Assembly (NCBI GenBank): GCA_034440575.1
Contig: JAOTOL010001503.1
Location: forward strand, 1-64,000
Direction: 5' to 3'
Length of the DNA: 64,000 bases
Source of the DNA: Imbricaverruca yamaguchii
Lineage: Eukaryota > Arthropoda > Thecostraca > Neoverrucidae
Made by a program: the position numbers and the translations under genes. Shown one piece after another: positions 34,122 through 43,800 of the stretch (position 1 is the stretch's first letter; each line of letters opens with the position of its first letter). The notes beneath the pieces were generated by a model. It was given only the letters and a program-made list of their open reading frames with translations, was not told the DNA's origin and made no database searches.

Positions 34122-34690
34122 GGGCCCTCCAATACCGTTTGGCAACCGGTGATGTCACATGGGCTGGACAGTTGCTGAGTCCCGTAGGCGCTCCAGCCAA
34201 ACTTACGTGTTTTCCACACAACATTTCCGATATTAAATACCACCAAAATTGGCAAAATCAGGCTACTTTGAAAGCTTGACAAATTTTGTCCCGGAATATG
34301 ACACCTATTTTCCTCTAGCACCAGGACTTTTTGCTTCAACCCACGCTGATTACATTCATGTCGAGCGCCGCAGGAATCGCGCGGTGCCACGGGTAGCAGC
34401 AGCATGATGGGACAGGCCAACTGAAGATCACGTCCGGGACGGAGGGGTAGGAGTAAGTAAGAGATAACTATTGCAAAATAATTCCTCCCCACTCGGTTCG
34501 GGCCGTAAATAGGGGTGGGGGCACTAGGGGCATGCGCCTCCCATGGGAAGGTGGAAGCCCTCCGACGAGGAAAATGCGCCAACACTACATTTAGGTTGCC
34601 GGTGGAGGTACCGATACTGATTGGAATAACACGCCCTTATCACCCATGTGCAGATAGGGAACATGCAGTTGGTTTTCAGGATTGCTTTCC
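34122..34690 (-). repeat. Composite repeat C, copy B body
   Basis: Reverse complement of 23,385-23,931. The SINE-like head lies past the TA tract at 34,820-35,105, also inverted, so the whole unit is an inverted partner of 22,850-23,931. Confidence 0.75.
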
Positions 34691-34715
34691 ATTTTTCATT
34701 CATATGCGTCTAGTG

Positions 34716-34716
<1 letters not shown>

Positions 34717-34778
<62 letters not shown>
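34717..34778. repeat. (TA)n microsatellite inside composite C copy B
   Basis: About 30 TA units separating the body from the SINE-like head. Confidence 0.95.
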
Positions 34779-34782
<4 letters not shown>

Positions 34783-34819
34783 GCCTTCTTATATATGAAA
34801 CCTTGCCGATAAATTCGTA

Positions 34820-35105
34820 AGTATTTTAACAGGAGGGAGAAGGTTGAAATCCACTGACATAGGAACGATGGTGATGGTTTTGTCATCTAGCAGCGCCAAA
34901 GTAAGTTTTTTTTATGATAAATTTAGTCCGAGTTGTTGCTGGGGTGGCTTTAGGAATCAGGGTTCTATTCCTAAGCAGAGCTTGTTGCGTGAACGCTTTC
35001 CCCACCACCTGATCCATGAATTCCTGTTCATCGGCAGAATTTTGATCAAAAGCTTAACGTGCCGTCAATGCACCGACACGACCGCCCGGTAGCTCGTCCC
35101 CGGCC
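34820..35105 (-). repeat. tRNA-derived SINE-like repeat, copy 3, inverted
   Basis: Reverse complement of 31,680-31,985, including the CCAATAAGGCCGGG and AGCAAGCTCTG-like blocks. It joins the Penelope-like element directly at about 35,100. Confidence 0.75.
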
Positions 35106-35119
35106 TTATTGGGCCAGTG

Positions 35120-36290
35120 TGACTGTGAAATTACTAACACATGTTTTCAGCAATAACCTCATACGTTTCGTTAACTCCATGTACAAGCAAACGAAGGGAG
35201 TGGCTATGGGTAACCGATGTACACCTCTTTTAGCGACTGCTTTTATGCACCGCCTTGAGTCGATCTTCTTAGGTTCGTATGATTTGAAGCCAACTCTCTA
35301 CATGAGGCATATAGACGATATTTTTGGTGTTTGGACACATGGCTTGGCCTCTCTGCTCGACTTCTTTGCAGAAATCAACCAACAGCACTCCAGCATCAAG
35401 TTCATCTTAGAACACACTGGTCATAGCACTTCGATTCCCTTCCTTGATACGTTGTTTGTAGTTCAGGCTGATGGTAGCTACACCACCGAACTGTACTTTA
35501 AACCAATGACAGCCCCCATCATCTTGCACTATGATTCGGCCCACCCGATGGCCACTAAAAAGGCCGTTTTAACATCCCAAATGAGGAGAGCAGCACGAGT
35601 CTCTTCCGATACCATTTCGTGCGAGCGGAGCCTTGCGAAGATGACTACCCTTTTCCTGGAAAACGGATACCCAGCACATCGGGTACACTCCGCCGCTCGT
35701 GCTGCTCACCTTCACAACAGGAGTAGGATAAGTGGGCAACGTCGGCAGCGAGCGGATAGCAATCCCAACTATGTTTACATGAGACTTCCTTTTGTCGATG
35801 ACCAACTATGTCGACAGGTAACTGCAGCCATCCGTTCGTCTTATCTAAACCATGTTAGGGTAGCTGGACTAGAGGACCTACGCTGAAATCTTACCTGGTC
35901 CTCTCAGCCCTGGAAATGCCGTCATGCCCTGCTGGTAGAAGAACGTGCCACACCTGTAGCAACGGGCTCAAAGGTAGACGCACGCGGAAAAACGTAGTTT
36001 ACAAAATAACGTGCAACCGCTGTCTTGGAATATTTTATGTCGGAGAAACCAAGCGCAGCATCAGGGATAGGTACAATGAGCACTTGGGAGATGCCAGACT
36101 TCGGAGAGAATACACACCTTTAGGCAAACACATTATCGACAAACATTCTAACATGGAACACATGGACACTAACACAAACTTCAAAGTACAAATTCTAGCA
36201 ACAGCTAGGGACAACGCTGATCTGAAGGTCCCCGAATCTCTACACATACGTAATCTACGGCCGCAAACGACGTCTTGGTATATCACATAA
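35120..36290 (+). pseudogene. Penelope-like RT-GIY-YIG polyprotein, truncated and frameshifted
   Basis: Reading begins within the RT palm: VNSMYKQTKGVAMGN, then YMRHIDDIFG with the catalytic Asp pair, IKFILEHTGHSTSIPFLDTL and the thumb. The first frame stops at 35,886. The second frame (from about 35,910) has a Cys-rich linker (CPAGRRTCHTC) and the nuclease: VVYKITCNRCLGIFYVGETK, the Arg in RDRYNEHL and a Glu-containing helix later (PESLHIRNLRPQT). The slip lies within the linker between the domains. The finger part of the RT is missing. The gene is therefore inactive, but the endonuclease frame alone is whole and has its GIY-YIG-type motifs. Confidence 0.88.
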
Positions 36291-36550
36291 AATTACATAA
36301 GCATAAATTATACCTTATGTATTACGTGTTATATTGGATACATGTTTATATATGTGCGTGCATGTATGTGTCGACATGTATATGGACCATCGGCTCGAGC
36401 TTTCTCAGATGATTCTATCTTGACCTAGTTGGTTTCTGGTTTGGAGTTTTTGAAATGTCTGCACCACTGAGGATGCTTTTCTGTGATTCACGTGTATCTT
36501 TGCACGCTTTTTTCCCGCGTTTTTATCAATTGTTAAGCCTGACATTTTTT

Positions 36551-36595
36551 ATATTACTCCTGACGATGGCCCCTGGCCGAAACGTTGAGTAATAT
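36551..36595 (+). ncRNA. Hammerhead-ribozyme-like motif of the Penelope-like element
   Basis: CTGACGA (36,560-36,566) is followed by a GGCC/GGCC stem and GAAACG, and the whole is enclosed by an 8-bp perfect stem ATATTACT / AGTAATAT. Hammerhead motifs near the ends of Penelope-like elements are established. The cleavage-side nucleotides do not fit the canonical pairing well, so activity is uncertain. Confidence 0.5.
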
Positions 36596-36697
36596 AGCAT
36601 AATCCCTAACGTTACTTTTGATGTAAACTCAGCACCTCCTGGTATATCGAAGGTCGTATACTTCTTCTCACGCAATGTGTGTGCATACATAGATATA

Positions 36698-36699
<2 letters not shown>

Positions 36700-36782
<83 letters not shown>
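36700..36782. repeat. (TA)n with a central T run
   Basis: Two TA blocks around a 13-base T tract. Confidence 0.95.
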
Positions 36783-36790
<8 letters not shown>

Positions 36791-36927
36791 TTCTTGCGAA
36801 AGTCGAGGTCGTTTCTAACTTGCCGAAGAATGTGAGGGCCATGGCATCTTGCAACAACATGAAATAATGTTTTTTTTCACCCAAAGCGTAGTTATAGGAC
36901 GAACCTGATGGCCAATAGCAATACATG

Positions 36928-37260
36928 TCATAAGAGCTCCATTAGAACTATATTGTTCGAAATCAACGTTTCGCTACATTGCGTAACGTCTTCAGGAGCA
37001 AAAAGGTAAAACAATGGCGATACAAAAACAGAGTTACACATCATTCGTACAGTGACTGCAAACACACGGACGCAAGACGAAGCACTATCCGTTTCATTTT
37101 TAAATCCCTTTTGCCAGCTAAAACCCATGATACGATTTTTAGGGGAAAAGTTGATGCCATAGTATCTAGGCTGGGCACTGTTGATGTCTGACTCCATAAT
37201 ACGGAGGTAGAGGATCGAATTACACTGGGACAAGATTGAAAAGTCGTCGATGGAGAATTG
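36928..37260 (-). mobile_element. 3' end of a second Penelope-like element (fragment)
   Basis: The minus strand carries CTCCTGAAGACG (about 36,985-36,997), a stem of about seven pairs (CGTTACG with TGTAGCG) and GAAACGTTGA. This has the same layout as the motif at 36,555, but the sequence differs. No RT or nuclease coding sequence remains. It meets duplicated unit D at about 37,260. Confidence 0.5.
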
Positions 37261-37262
37261 TT

Positions 37263-38215
37263 TGGGACCATGAGTCCCGCAAAAGAATACAAATCGACGC
37301 CCTGCTGACACGTCACACCCCTATCGGCGACGGCTGACGCAGCGATTGCTTATCGGCGTCGACCTGAACATGGCGACTCACCGCTATCAGGGGCGTACCT
37401 AATGTGTGGAAGTGGGTGCACCATCGGAGAACGTGTGATACCTCCTATTGTTGCAAAATAATCCGGGCCTTAATTCTTCAAATTCACCATGAAAGCAACT
37501 CAGTTACCACGGGGCCATCCCAAATTCCACGTGCACTCATCCTGCTGGATCCCACGTCTTATCCTGTTTATCCTTATATTTTCGACGTTATATATTTTCT
37601 TAATCTCATAGTCTCGAAGTGTCCATAACTCACAGAATACCCTATCCAAGGTGTGGACCGAAGCAGCTCAAATGCGACCAAACTTTCGCTTGTGCCAATT
37701 CGTCAATCAGCAGCAGTTTCCAGTTTCACCAACAAATGCGGTCATGACCTGATCTGGCGCAGTGGGGCGTTTCGTCTACTGAGGGCGGCTGCGGCTGTCG
37801 TGCTGGTGTGGGCACAATGCTGCGATGTTGTGGCGCGGTGTTGTTCGGGGCACGCGTGACTGCGGCTGCTGTGCTGTTTGTGCTGGTGTATGCAGTATGC
37901 ACCGTGCCACGGCTCTGTTTAGGGACCTGGGGGTGGGGGTGGGGTGTCGGCGTTGGCCTGGCCGGCAGTGACCATGATCCAGCCGTGAAGACACAAATGC
38001 GTACTGTGTCGCAGCACAGGGGTGTTGTTTTGTATACTTTTGCAGGAGCATGTGCCACCTCAATGTTCAATTTTGCACCTCCAATAGTGAATTCCCTTCC
38101 CCAATATGAAGTGGAAATGGGCATGCAACAAAAAGATGTAAAACTGCGGGCCGCGATTGGAGCAGGAGCCCAGATGGTCCCGCTGATAGTCTCAATGATG
38201 GCCCGCCGATGGCCC
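37263..38215 (+). repeat. Duplicated unit D, copy 1
   Basis: Matches 41,395-42,195 in direct orientation. It begins ATACAAATCGACGCCCTGCTG and contains GACGGCTGACGCAGCGATTG. Copy 1 has an extra block of about 140 bases at 37,378-37,515 and about 20 extra bases near 37,655. In the core (about 37,690-38,070) the copies differ at only about two sites, while the flanks differ often. The core is GC-rich and open on both strands: plus frame 37,808-38,230 (start MGTMLRCCGAVLFGARV) and minus frame 37,726-38,124. I recognise no protein. Confidence 0.85.
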
Positions 38216-38939
38216 CACCGACCACATTAGCAGCTGGCTCCGAGATAATCAATACTGAGAAAATTGTTAATCTGAACTTGTTACTTGGAGTAACAGTAAG
38301 CAAACTGATCTCAGTCTCATTAGGGTGGTGCAACTCTGGATCCCAGCAGGCAGAGGCGTGGCTGGGGCCGACTTCTGGTGTAAGCAGAAGATCGAGAAAG
38401 GAGAGGTTGGAGATGGAAGCTACCCCTTCAGGAGAAGGTTGGGATGGAGAATTCAGACTGAAAATAAGGACCGCCATAAACCTCAATATGCACCTTTGAG
38501 TTAATTACATTTTATTCCAAAATATCTTAGCTCAGACAATTATCTTGCCCAAACAAGAATAGTAAAGTTTTTAACCTATCAAAATGCCCCATTTGATAAT
38601 CATTCCGCGATTACATCTCCAATGGGAGGTTATGCTATGTAAGTTTCTGTTTCATTTTTATGTTATTTTTTTACATTAATTTGTATCAAACTCAGCCTCT
38701 TTTATGTTATTTTGCTCACAAATTGAAAAGTAAACAATTGCACAGAAAATGAATGGTCCTAATTGGTGTTACTCACGTTCATCAGCATTGCATTGGAAAG
38801 GAATATTCCAAGGATTCATAACACACGTTCAAGTATGAATTTACTAACTAACCTTCGAAGTCAGAATTTGTTGAAAGAATTTGTTTTTCCCTGTTTTAAT
38901 GTAAAAAAGCAAATACAAAATGGAACAAACACTAGCCTA
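38216..38939. other. No gene recognised
   Basis: Short frames only. A lone TAGGGTGGTG at 38,326 resembles the end of the TAGGGTG transposons, but no partner end was found. Confidence 0.4.
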
Positions 38940-39910
38940 ACCTGATCTGTTCTTGCAGAAAAAAAAAAAATATTTTGGGAAATTTATTTTTAAAAGTAAA
39001 AATAAATCAACTAAATATACAAGCCTAACCTAACTTAAACCAACCAAATTGAACCAAACCCAACCCTATATGATTGCTTTATGAAGGTAAAGCGTGTAAA
39101 ACGTGTTTTGTGGATACCTTAAAGTGCAATAATACTCAAAACATAACGTAATAATCACAAGTGTGTAGGAAGGTACCTATGTACCTACCCAGGCAGGTAC
39201 TAAGTAATAGGCAGAGCATGTCTGGTGTTATCAGATTAAAACATTTTCAGAAATGTGATGAAGCTTACCAAAGGCTAACACAGTTTTCATCGAACAGACT
39301 TCAAAGAAAATAGTAGCCTATTATCAGAATATTTCCATGTTGAGTATCGCCATCCAAATCGCCGTCCAAGCCTATACAGTGGTAAGCATGCAGTGTAAGG
39401 TTTTTTTTTGTTCTTGGAGTTTCTTTTTCTGATACAATGTTTATAAATGTTGTCAACTTGGTGCAACCACTTATTTTCTCTTCAAGTGCATATTTTTCAG
39501 TTGGGAGGCAAAGTAACACCAAAAAATGGGCTTGAAGTTGGATAAGATAGCACCAAAAATTTGTTTTCAAAGTAACAAAAAGGTAGCCTAACTTAACCTG
39601 GCCTAATCTAGCCTTCCATGCAAGAAAACAAATATATTTTTTAATGAAAATTTTCAAGCAACTTTTTTAAATCAAAATTCCAACATAAAAAAGATAACTT
39701 AACCCAGCTTAGTCCGACCTGTTTTTGATGGATACATTTATGGGAAATATCTCACCCAAAATTGTTTTAGCTAATTTTTCCAACGTAAAACAAATGCCTA
39801 GCCTACTTCAATGTAGCCAAATCAGACCTATTTGTTTGCCTCATGAGGGTATGCGTGTAATAATTGTCTCATGGATACTTTAAATTGCAATAAAACCCTT
39901 AAAGTTTGAT
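38940..39910. repeat. AT-rich repeat with TAACCTAACC-like runs
   Basis: Diverged units recur at about 39,020-39,180 and 39,790-39,910: CTAACCTAAC-like runs, then a TTTATGAGGGTA-like block, GCGTGTAA and GGATAC.TTAAA.TGCAATAA. Related sequence is at 55,390-55,620 and 58,900-58,980. Confidence 0.55.
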
Positions 39911-41394
39911 AGCCCGGCCTTACCACCAGAATCTCCCCTACCTGCGAAATAACCAGTTATCTCTTATTCAGGATCTAAATACCTGCGTAACTCCTCTTGC
40001 TCTTTATAATCTACTATGCTGCCATATTGGGCTTCCAAGCAATTATTAAAATACCTAGTTAATTGGAGATTCTTTCACCTAGAGCGCTATTTTTTTTTAC
40101 CTCGGCCAAAGTTACCGCATTTTAATTTTGTTTACTTGTGTTCGTTTTTGGGGGGACAAAGGGTTTCCCCTTCTTTAAAGCGTTTCGGGGGTCATGGACG
40201 GAATTCCCCCTTCCCCACTGGATCCGTCAGTTGGCAGAACTGATGGCACACTTGCCATCAGCTCAAATGCTTCCGACTCACATTCATGTTGGTAAATATA
40301 ATGGTCCATGCTTGCTTTTTGCTTTTTGCGATTCCAGGTTCTTAACTTGCCCTCAAACGCACAACCGTTACCATCGCCACCAAAACATACTTTCTCCCGT
40401 GTCCGTGAATCCAATATAATTGACTAGTGTAATGTTCATAAGACAGGAGGCTAGCCCGTGTGAATCCGACAAACAGATCCAAACAGGCCGGCCGCCGCCC
40501 AACTGCCAATCATACAGAAATGATCGAAGTAGCGTCAGCTGATGATTGGTCTGATGACTGATCCTCAATTGTGAAGATTGTCAATGCCGTTTGGACCACT
40601 AGTCTGGCTATTTCAGAACCAAGTATTTTATCGGGTATGTTGAGTGCCTGCATGGCTGATTAAGCTCTTAATGAATTATTCGTTGGTCTTGGTGTAGGTT
40701 GCTATGCCGCACTTAGCATCTCTTAGACCAGTCTCTGGTCTTGTAGGTACGGTTTCCCCAAAATGGAAAGCCTCGTGGATGCCTGAGGCATAGGCACCTA
40801 CAAGTCGTGACGGGGTTCCGGTATGCTATACGGAACTGCCCAAATTATATGATAGGACTGTTCTGGGTTTCCCATGAGATTCTGTATATTACAATGGGAT
40901 TTAGTTTTGATCATGGAACATTACAGGTGTTCCTCCATGGAACATATGGGATCCCATATGTCCCATGGAGAATAAATATCAATCCCATGGGATTTTTTTA
41001 CTAGGGCATTGTCATTGGGCCTGTATTTACCTAGGTGCTTAGGTGATTATCAAGCTGATAATGTGATGGGTCGGCTACTGAAAATAATTATACCTTGTAT
41101 GTCCACAATCGCAACGATAACTTTGATTGTTGTTTACTGGACTAGATTATATGCAAGTTTGACAATGAAGGGAATTCCAGCAATTTTTTTTGCACGCATT
41201 TTCTCCTTTTACAGCAAAATGTTTTTGCAGGTGGAGTCCACTATCTAATCCACTATCTAGACAATATGCTGTTTAACATCAACTAAGTTTTCCATGTAGC
41301 ATGGTGTTTTTCTCTTTTTTCTTCAGCTTTCTTATCAGCATAAAAATGCCATAGGTTATTGGGAGCCCAAATCAACATGGGGGCAATATAAACA
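39911..41394. other. No gene recognised
   Basis: Short frames on both strands without domains. Around 40,915-40,990 the word TCCCATGG/CCCATGGGA is repeated several times, a small local tandem motif. Confidence 0.4.
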
Positions 41395-42195
41395 TTGGTG
41401 GGACCATGGCCCCCACAAAATGATACAAATCGACGCCCTGCTGCCACGTCACACTCGTATCGGCGACGGCTGACACAGCGATTGCTTATCGGTGTCGATC
41501 TGAACATGGCGGCTCCCAAATTCTGCGTTCACTCATCCTGCCGGATCCCATGTCTTATCTTGTTTATCCTTATATTTTATACCTTCTATATTTTCTTAAT
41601 CTTAGAGTCTCGAAGTGTCCATAACTTACAGAATACTCTATCCCAAATGCGACCAGACTTTCGCCTGTGTCAATTCGTCAATCAGCAGCAGTTTCCAGTT
41701 TCACCAACAAATGCGGTCATGACCTGATCTGGCGCAGTGGTGCGTTTCGTCTACTGAGGGCGGCTGCGGCTGTCGTGCTGGTGTGGGCACAATGCTGCGA
41801 TGTTGTGGCGCGGTGTTGTTCGGGGCACGCGTGACTGCGGCTGCTGTGCTGTTTGTGCTGGTGTATGCAGTATGCACCGTGCCACGGCTCTGTTTAGGGA
41901 CCTGGGGGTGGGGGTGGGGTGTCGGCGTTGGCCTGGCCGGCAGTGACCATGATCCAGCCGTGAAGACACAAATGCGTACTGTGTCGCAGCACAGGGGTGT
42001 TGTTTTGTATACTTTTGCAGGGGCATGTGCCACCTCAATGTTCAATTTTGCACCTCCAATAATGAATCCCCCCGATTATGAAGTTGAAATGGGCATGCAA
42101 CAAAAAGACGTAAAACTGTGGGCTGCAATTGGAGCTGGAGCTGAGATGGTCCCGCCGATGGTCTCAATGATGGTCCGTCGATGGTCCCGCCGATG
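41395..42195 (+). repeat. Duplicated unit D, copy 2
   Basis: Second copy of the unit at 37,263-38,215, without the two extra blocks. The plus frame at 41,783-42,244 and minus frame at 41,701-42,045 are both open, as in copy 1. It ends in GATGGTCCCGCCGATGGT-like units that also occur at 43,140-43,250. Confidence 0.85.
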
Positions 42196-42688
42196 GCCAC
42201 CGGTACAGAGGTGTACAGACATGCCAACTCGTCCACCAGCGTAGGTGACAGATATTGGCAGAACCTGTGCCGTTGTTGTGACAGATAATCATTATTCAAA
42301 GGAAAATTATTCACAGCATAAAGAAAGTATATCACTTCAGGAAATGCATTTTAATGCAAAAATATGCCATGCAAAATATATTTTTGGATATTTCACAAAC
42401 TATTCGCAGATACCTCGGTAAGTTCTTACCGCAATTTCTGAACAGGACATTTGGTTGTGCTAACTCTATTCGGACATATATCTGCTGCACGCAGCCAGCT
42501 CCATTAGGCTGAATCATGGCGCAGCAGGCTGCCACAAATGCGCCGTGACGGTTGATATAGTTTGATTGCGGCGCAGTTCCAAAACGTTTGTATGGGTAAC
42601 GACGTGCAACGGGCACCTGCCAACGGCAGGGTCTAAAAACAGACACCATCTCACATACACCGTTCGACAGACACCATCCCACAGACAT
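42196..42688. other. No gene recognised
   Basis: AT-rich then mixed sequence with short frames between unit D and the 159-bp tandem repeat. Confidence 0.4.
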
Positions 42689-43005
42689 GACCGATCTCGG
42701 TAACCGCCGGGTCGATCTTCATGAAGCCTACACCAAACGATCGATCCCGTGCCAGAGGCATGGGGATTGCACTTGTATGGCCTTGGGTCGGGTCAAAGGT
42801 CACCAAATCGCCGAAAAAAACACAATATTTTGGGCTTACAGTCATGGCCGGTCTCGGCAACCGGTGGATCGATTTTAACGAAGCCTACACCAAACGATCG
42901 GCCGTGCGCCAGAGGCATGCGATTTGGATTTTCATGACCTTGGATCGGGTTAAAGGTCACCAAATCGCCGAAGAAAACGAAATTTGTGGCTGGTTATGAA
43001 CGAAC
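42689..43005 (+). repeat. Tandem repeat, about 159-bp period, two units
   Basis: Each unit has CTCGGTAACCG/CTCGGCAACCG, GAAGCCTACACCAAACGATC, GCCAGAGGCATG and AAAGGTCACCAAATCGCCGA. The units are at 42,689 and 42,848. Confidence 0.85.
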
Positions 43006-43129
43006 GGTCATGAACCCATAAACAGCCACAAATTTCGGAAAGCGAAATTTGTGGCTATTTATGGGTTGCAATGCTTGTAGATGACATTCTTGAAATTTTG
43101 TGCACCTCTGCTTACCGGTAGCCCCCCGG

Positions 43130-43255
43130 ATTTTCCCATCGATTGTCCCGCCGATGGTCCCATGGATGGTGTGATGATGTGATGTGATGGCAGATGGTCT
43201 CACTGATGGTCCGCCGATGGTTCTGTCGATGGCTCCGCCGAGGGTCCTGACACTA
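43130..43255 (+). repeat. GATGGTCCCGCC-type minisatellite
   Basis: Variants of CCGATGGTCCC repeat with a period of roughly 12-18 bases. The same word ends both copies of unit D (38,175-38,215 and 42,145-42,195). Confidence 0.7.
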
Positions 43256-43557
43256 ATGACGTCCACCTGTTCACTATGGTGACCCGTCACTCGGGACGAT
43301 ATCCAGGCGAATGACCGCCACCGTTGCTGTCACGATTATACCCTTTAGTGTGGCCAGTGTGCTGGTGTTCCGGGGGACTGCGCCGACCGGAACCATCTGC
43401 GCTGCTGAGATTCCTGCCGCCATTGCTGACACCAGGAATATAGCCGATGCTTCTAAGAATACGTCAGCTGCGGTAGCCAGTTCGACCAGAGGAGCTTCCT
43501 CTAACGGTAGCGATAATGCTGCCTTAAGCCTGCGGCAGTCATTGAAGAAATAGTCTT

Positions 43558-43800
43558 CAATAGCTCACGGACGTGACCCAGACATTCAACACATTCTGCT
43601 GTACCCAGGACTGGGTATATCCGCAGGAGCAGCTCGAACGGCTCCTGGTCTCCGAGCTGCTGATGGGGCAATAATGCTTCTAGGAGGGCCGCTCGCGATT
43701 GTGTCAACCTACGCCTCAGGGCATCAACAAGGGTCACGAAAGCGGGCGTCTTGGTCGTGATAACATCTGCATCTGAGTAATCTGCATCTGAGTAATGATC
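43558..43800 (-). pseudogene. Possible Ty3/gypsy-type Gag fragment
   Basis: On the minus strand the frame runs from a repeated DADYSDADV into FVTLVDALRRRLTQSRAALL and LGDQEPFELLLRIYPVLG. The Leu-rich helix followed by LGDxxPxxLLxxM-like sequence resembles the capsid part of Ty3/gypsy Gag. It stops shortly after ELLKTISSMT. No zinc knuckle, protease or RT is found nearby. A helical host exon is the alternative reading. Confidence 0.35.

Larger units (their letters stand above)
35096..36640 (+). mobile_element. Penelope-like retroelement (EN-plus type), 5'-truncated
   Basis: A reverse transcriptase C-terminal half is followed by a GIY-YIG endonuclease and a 3' region with a hammerhead-like motif near 36,555. 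That order defines EN-containing Penelope-like elements, which share ancestry with telomerase reverse transcriptase. The 5' end abuts the inverted SINE-like repeat at about 35,100. No LTR-like duplicate was found. Confidence 0.88.

Noticed and set aside
38326..38335. TAGGGTGGTG as another end of the TAGGGTG transposon family
   Set aside because: No inverted partner and no 8-bp duplication could be found; a ten-base match is not enough.
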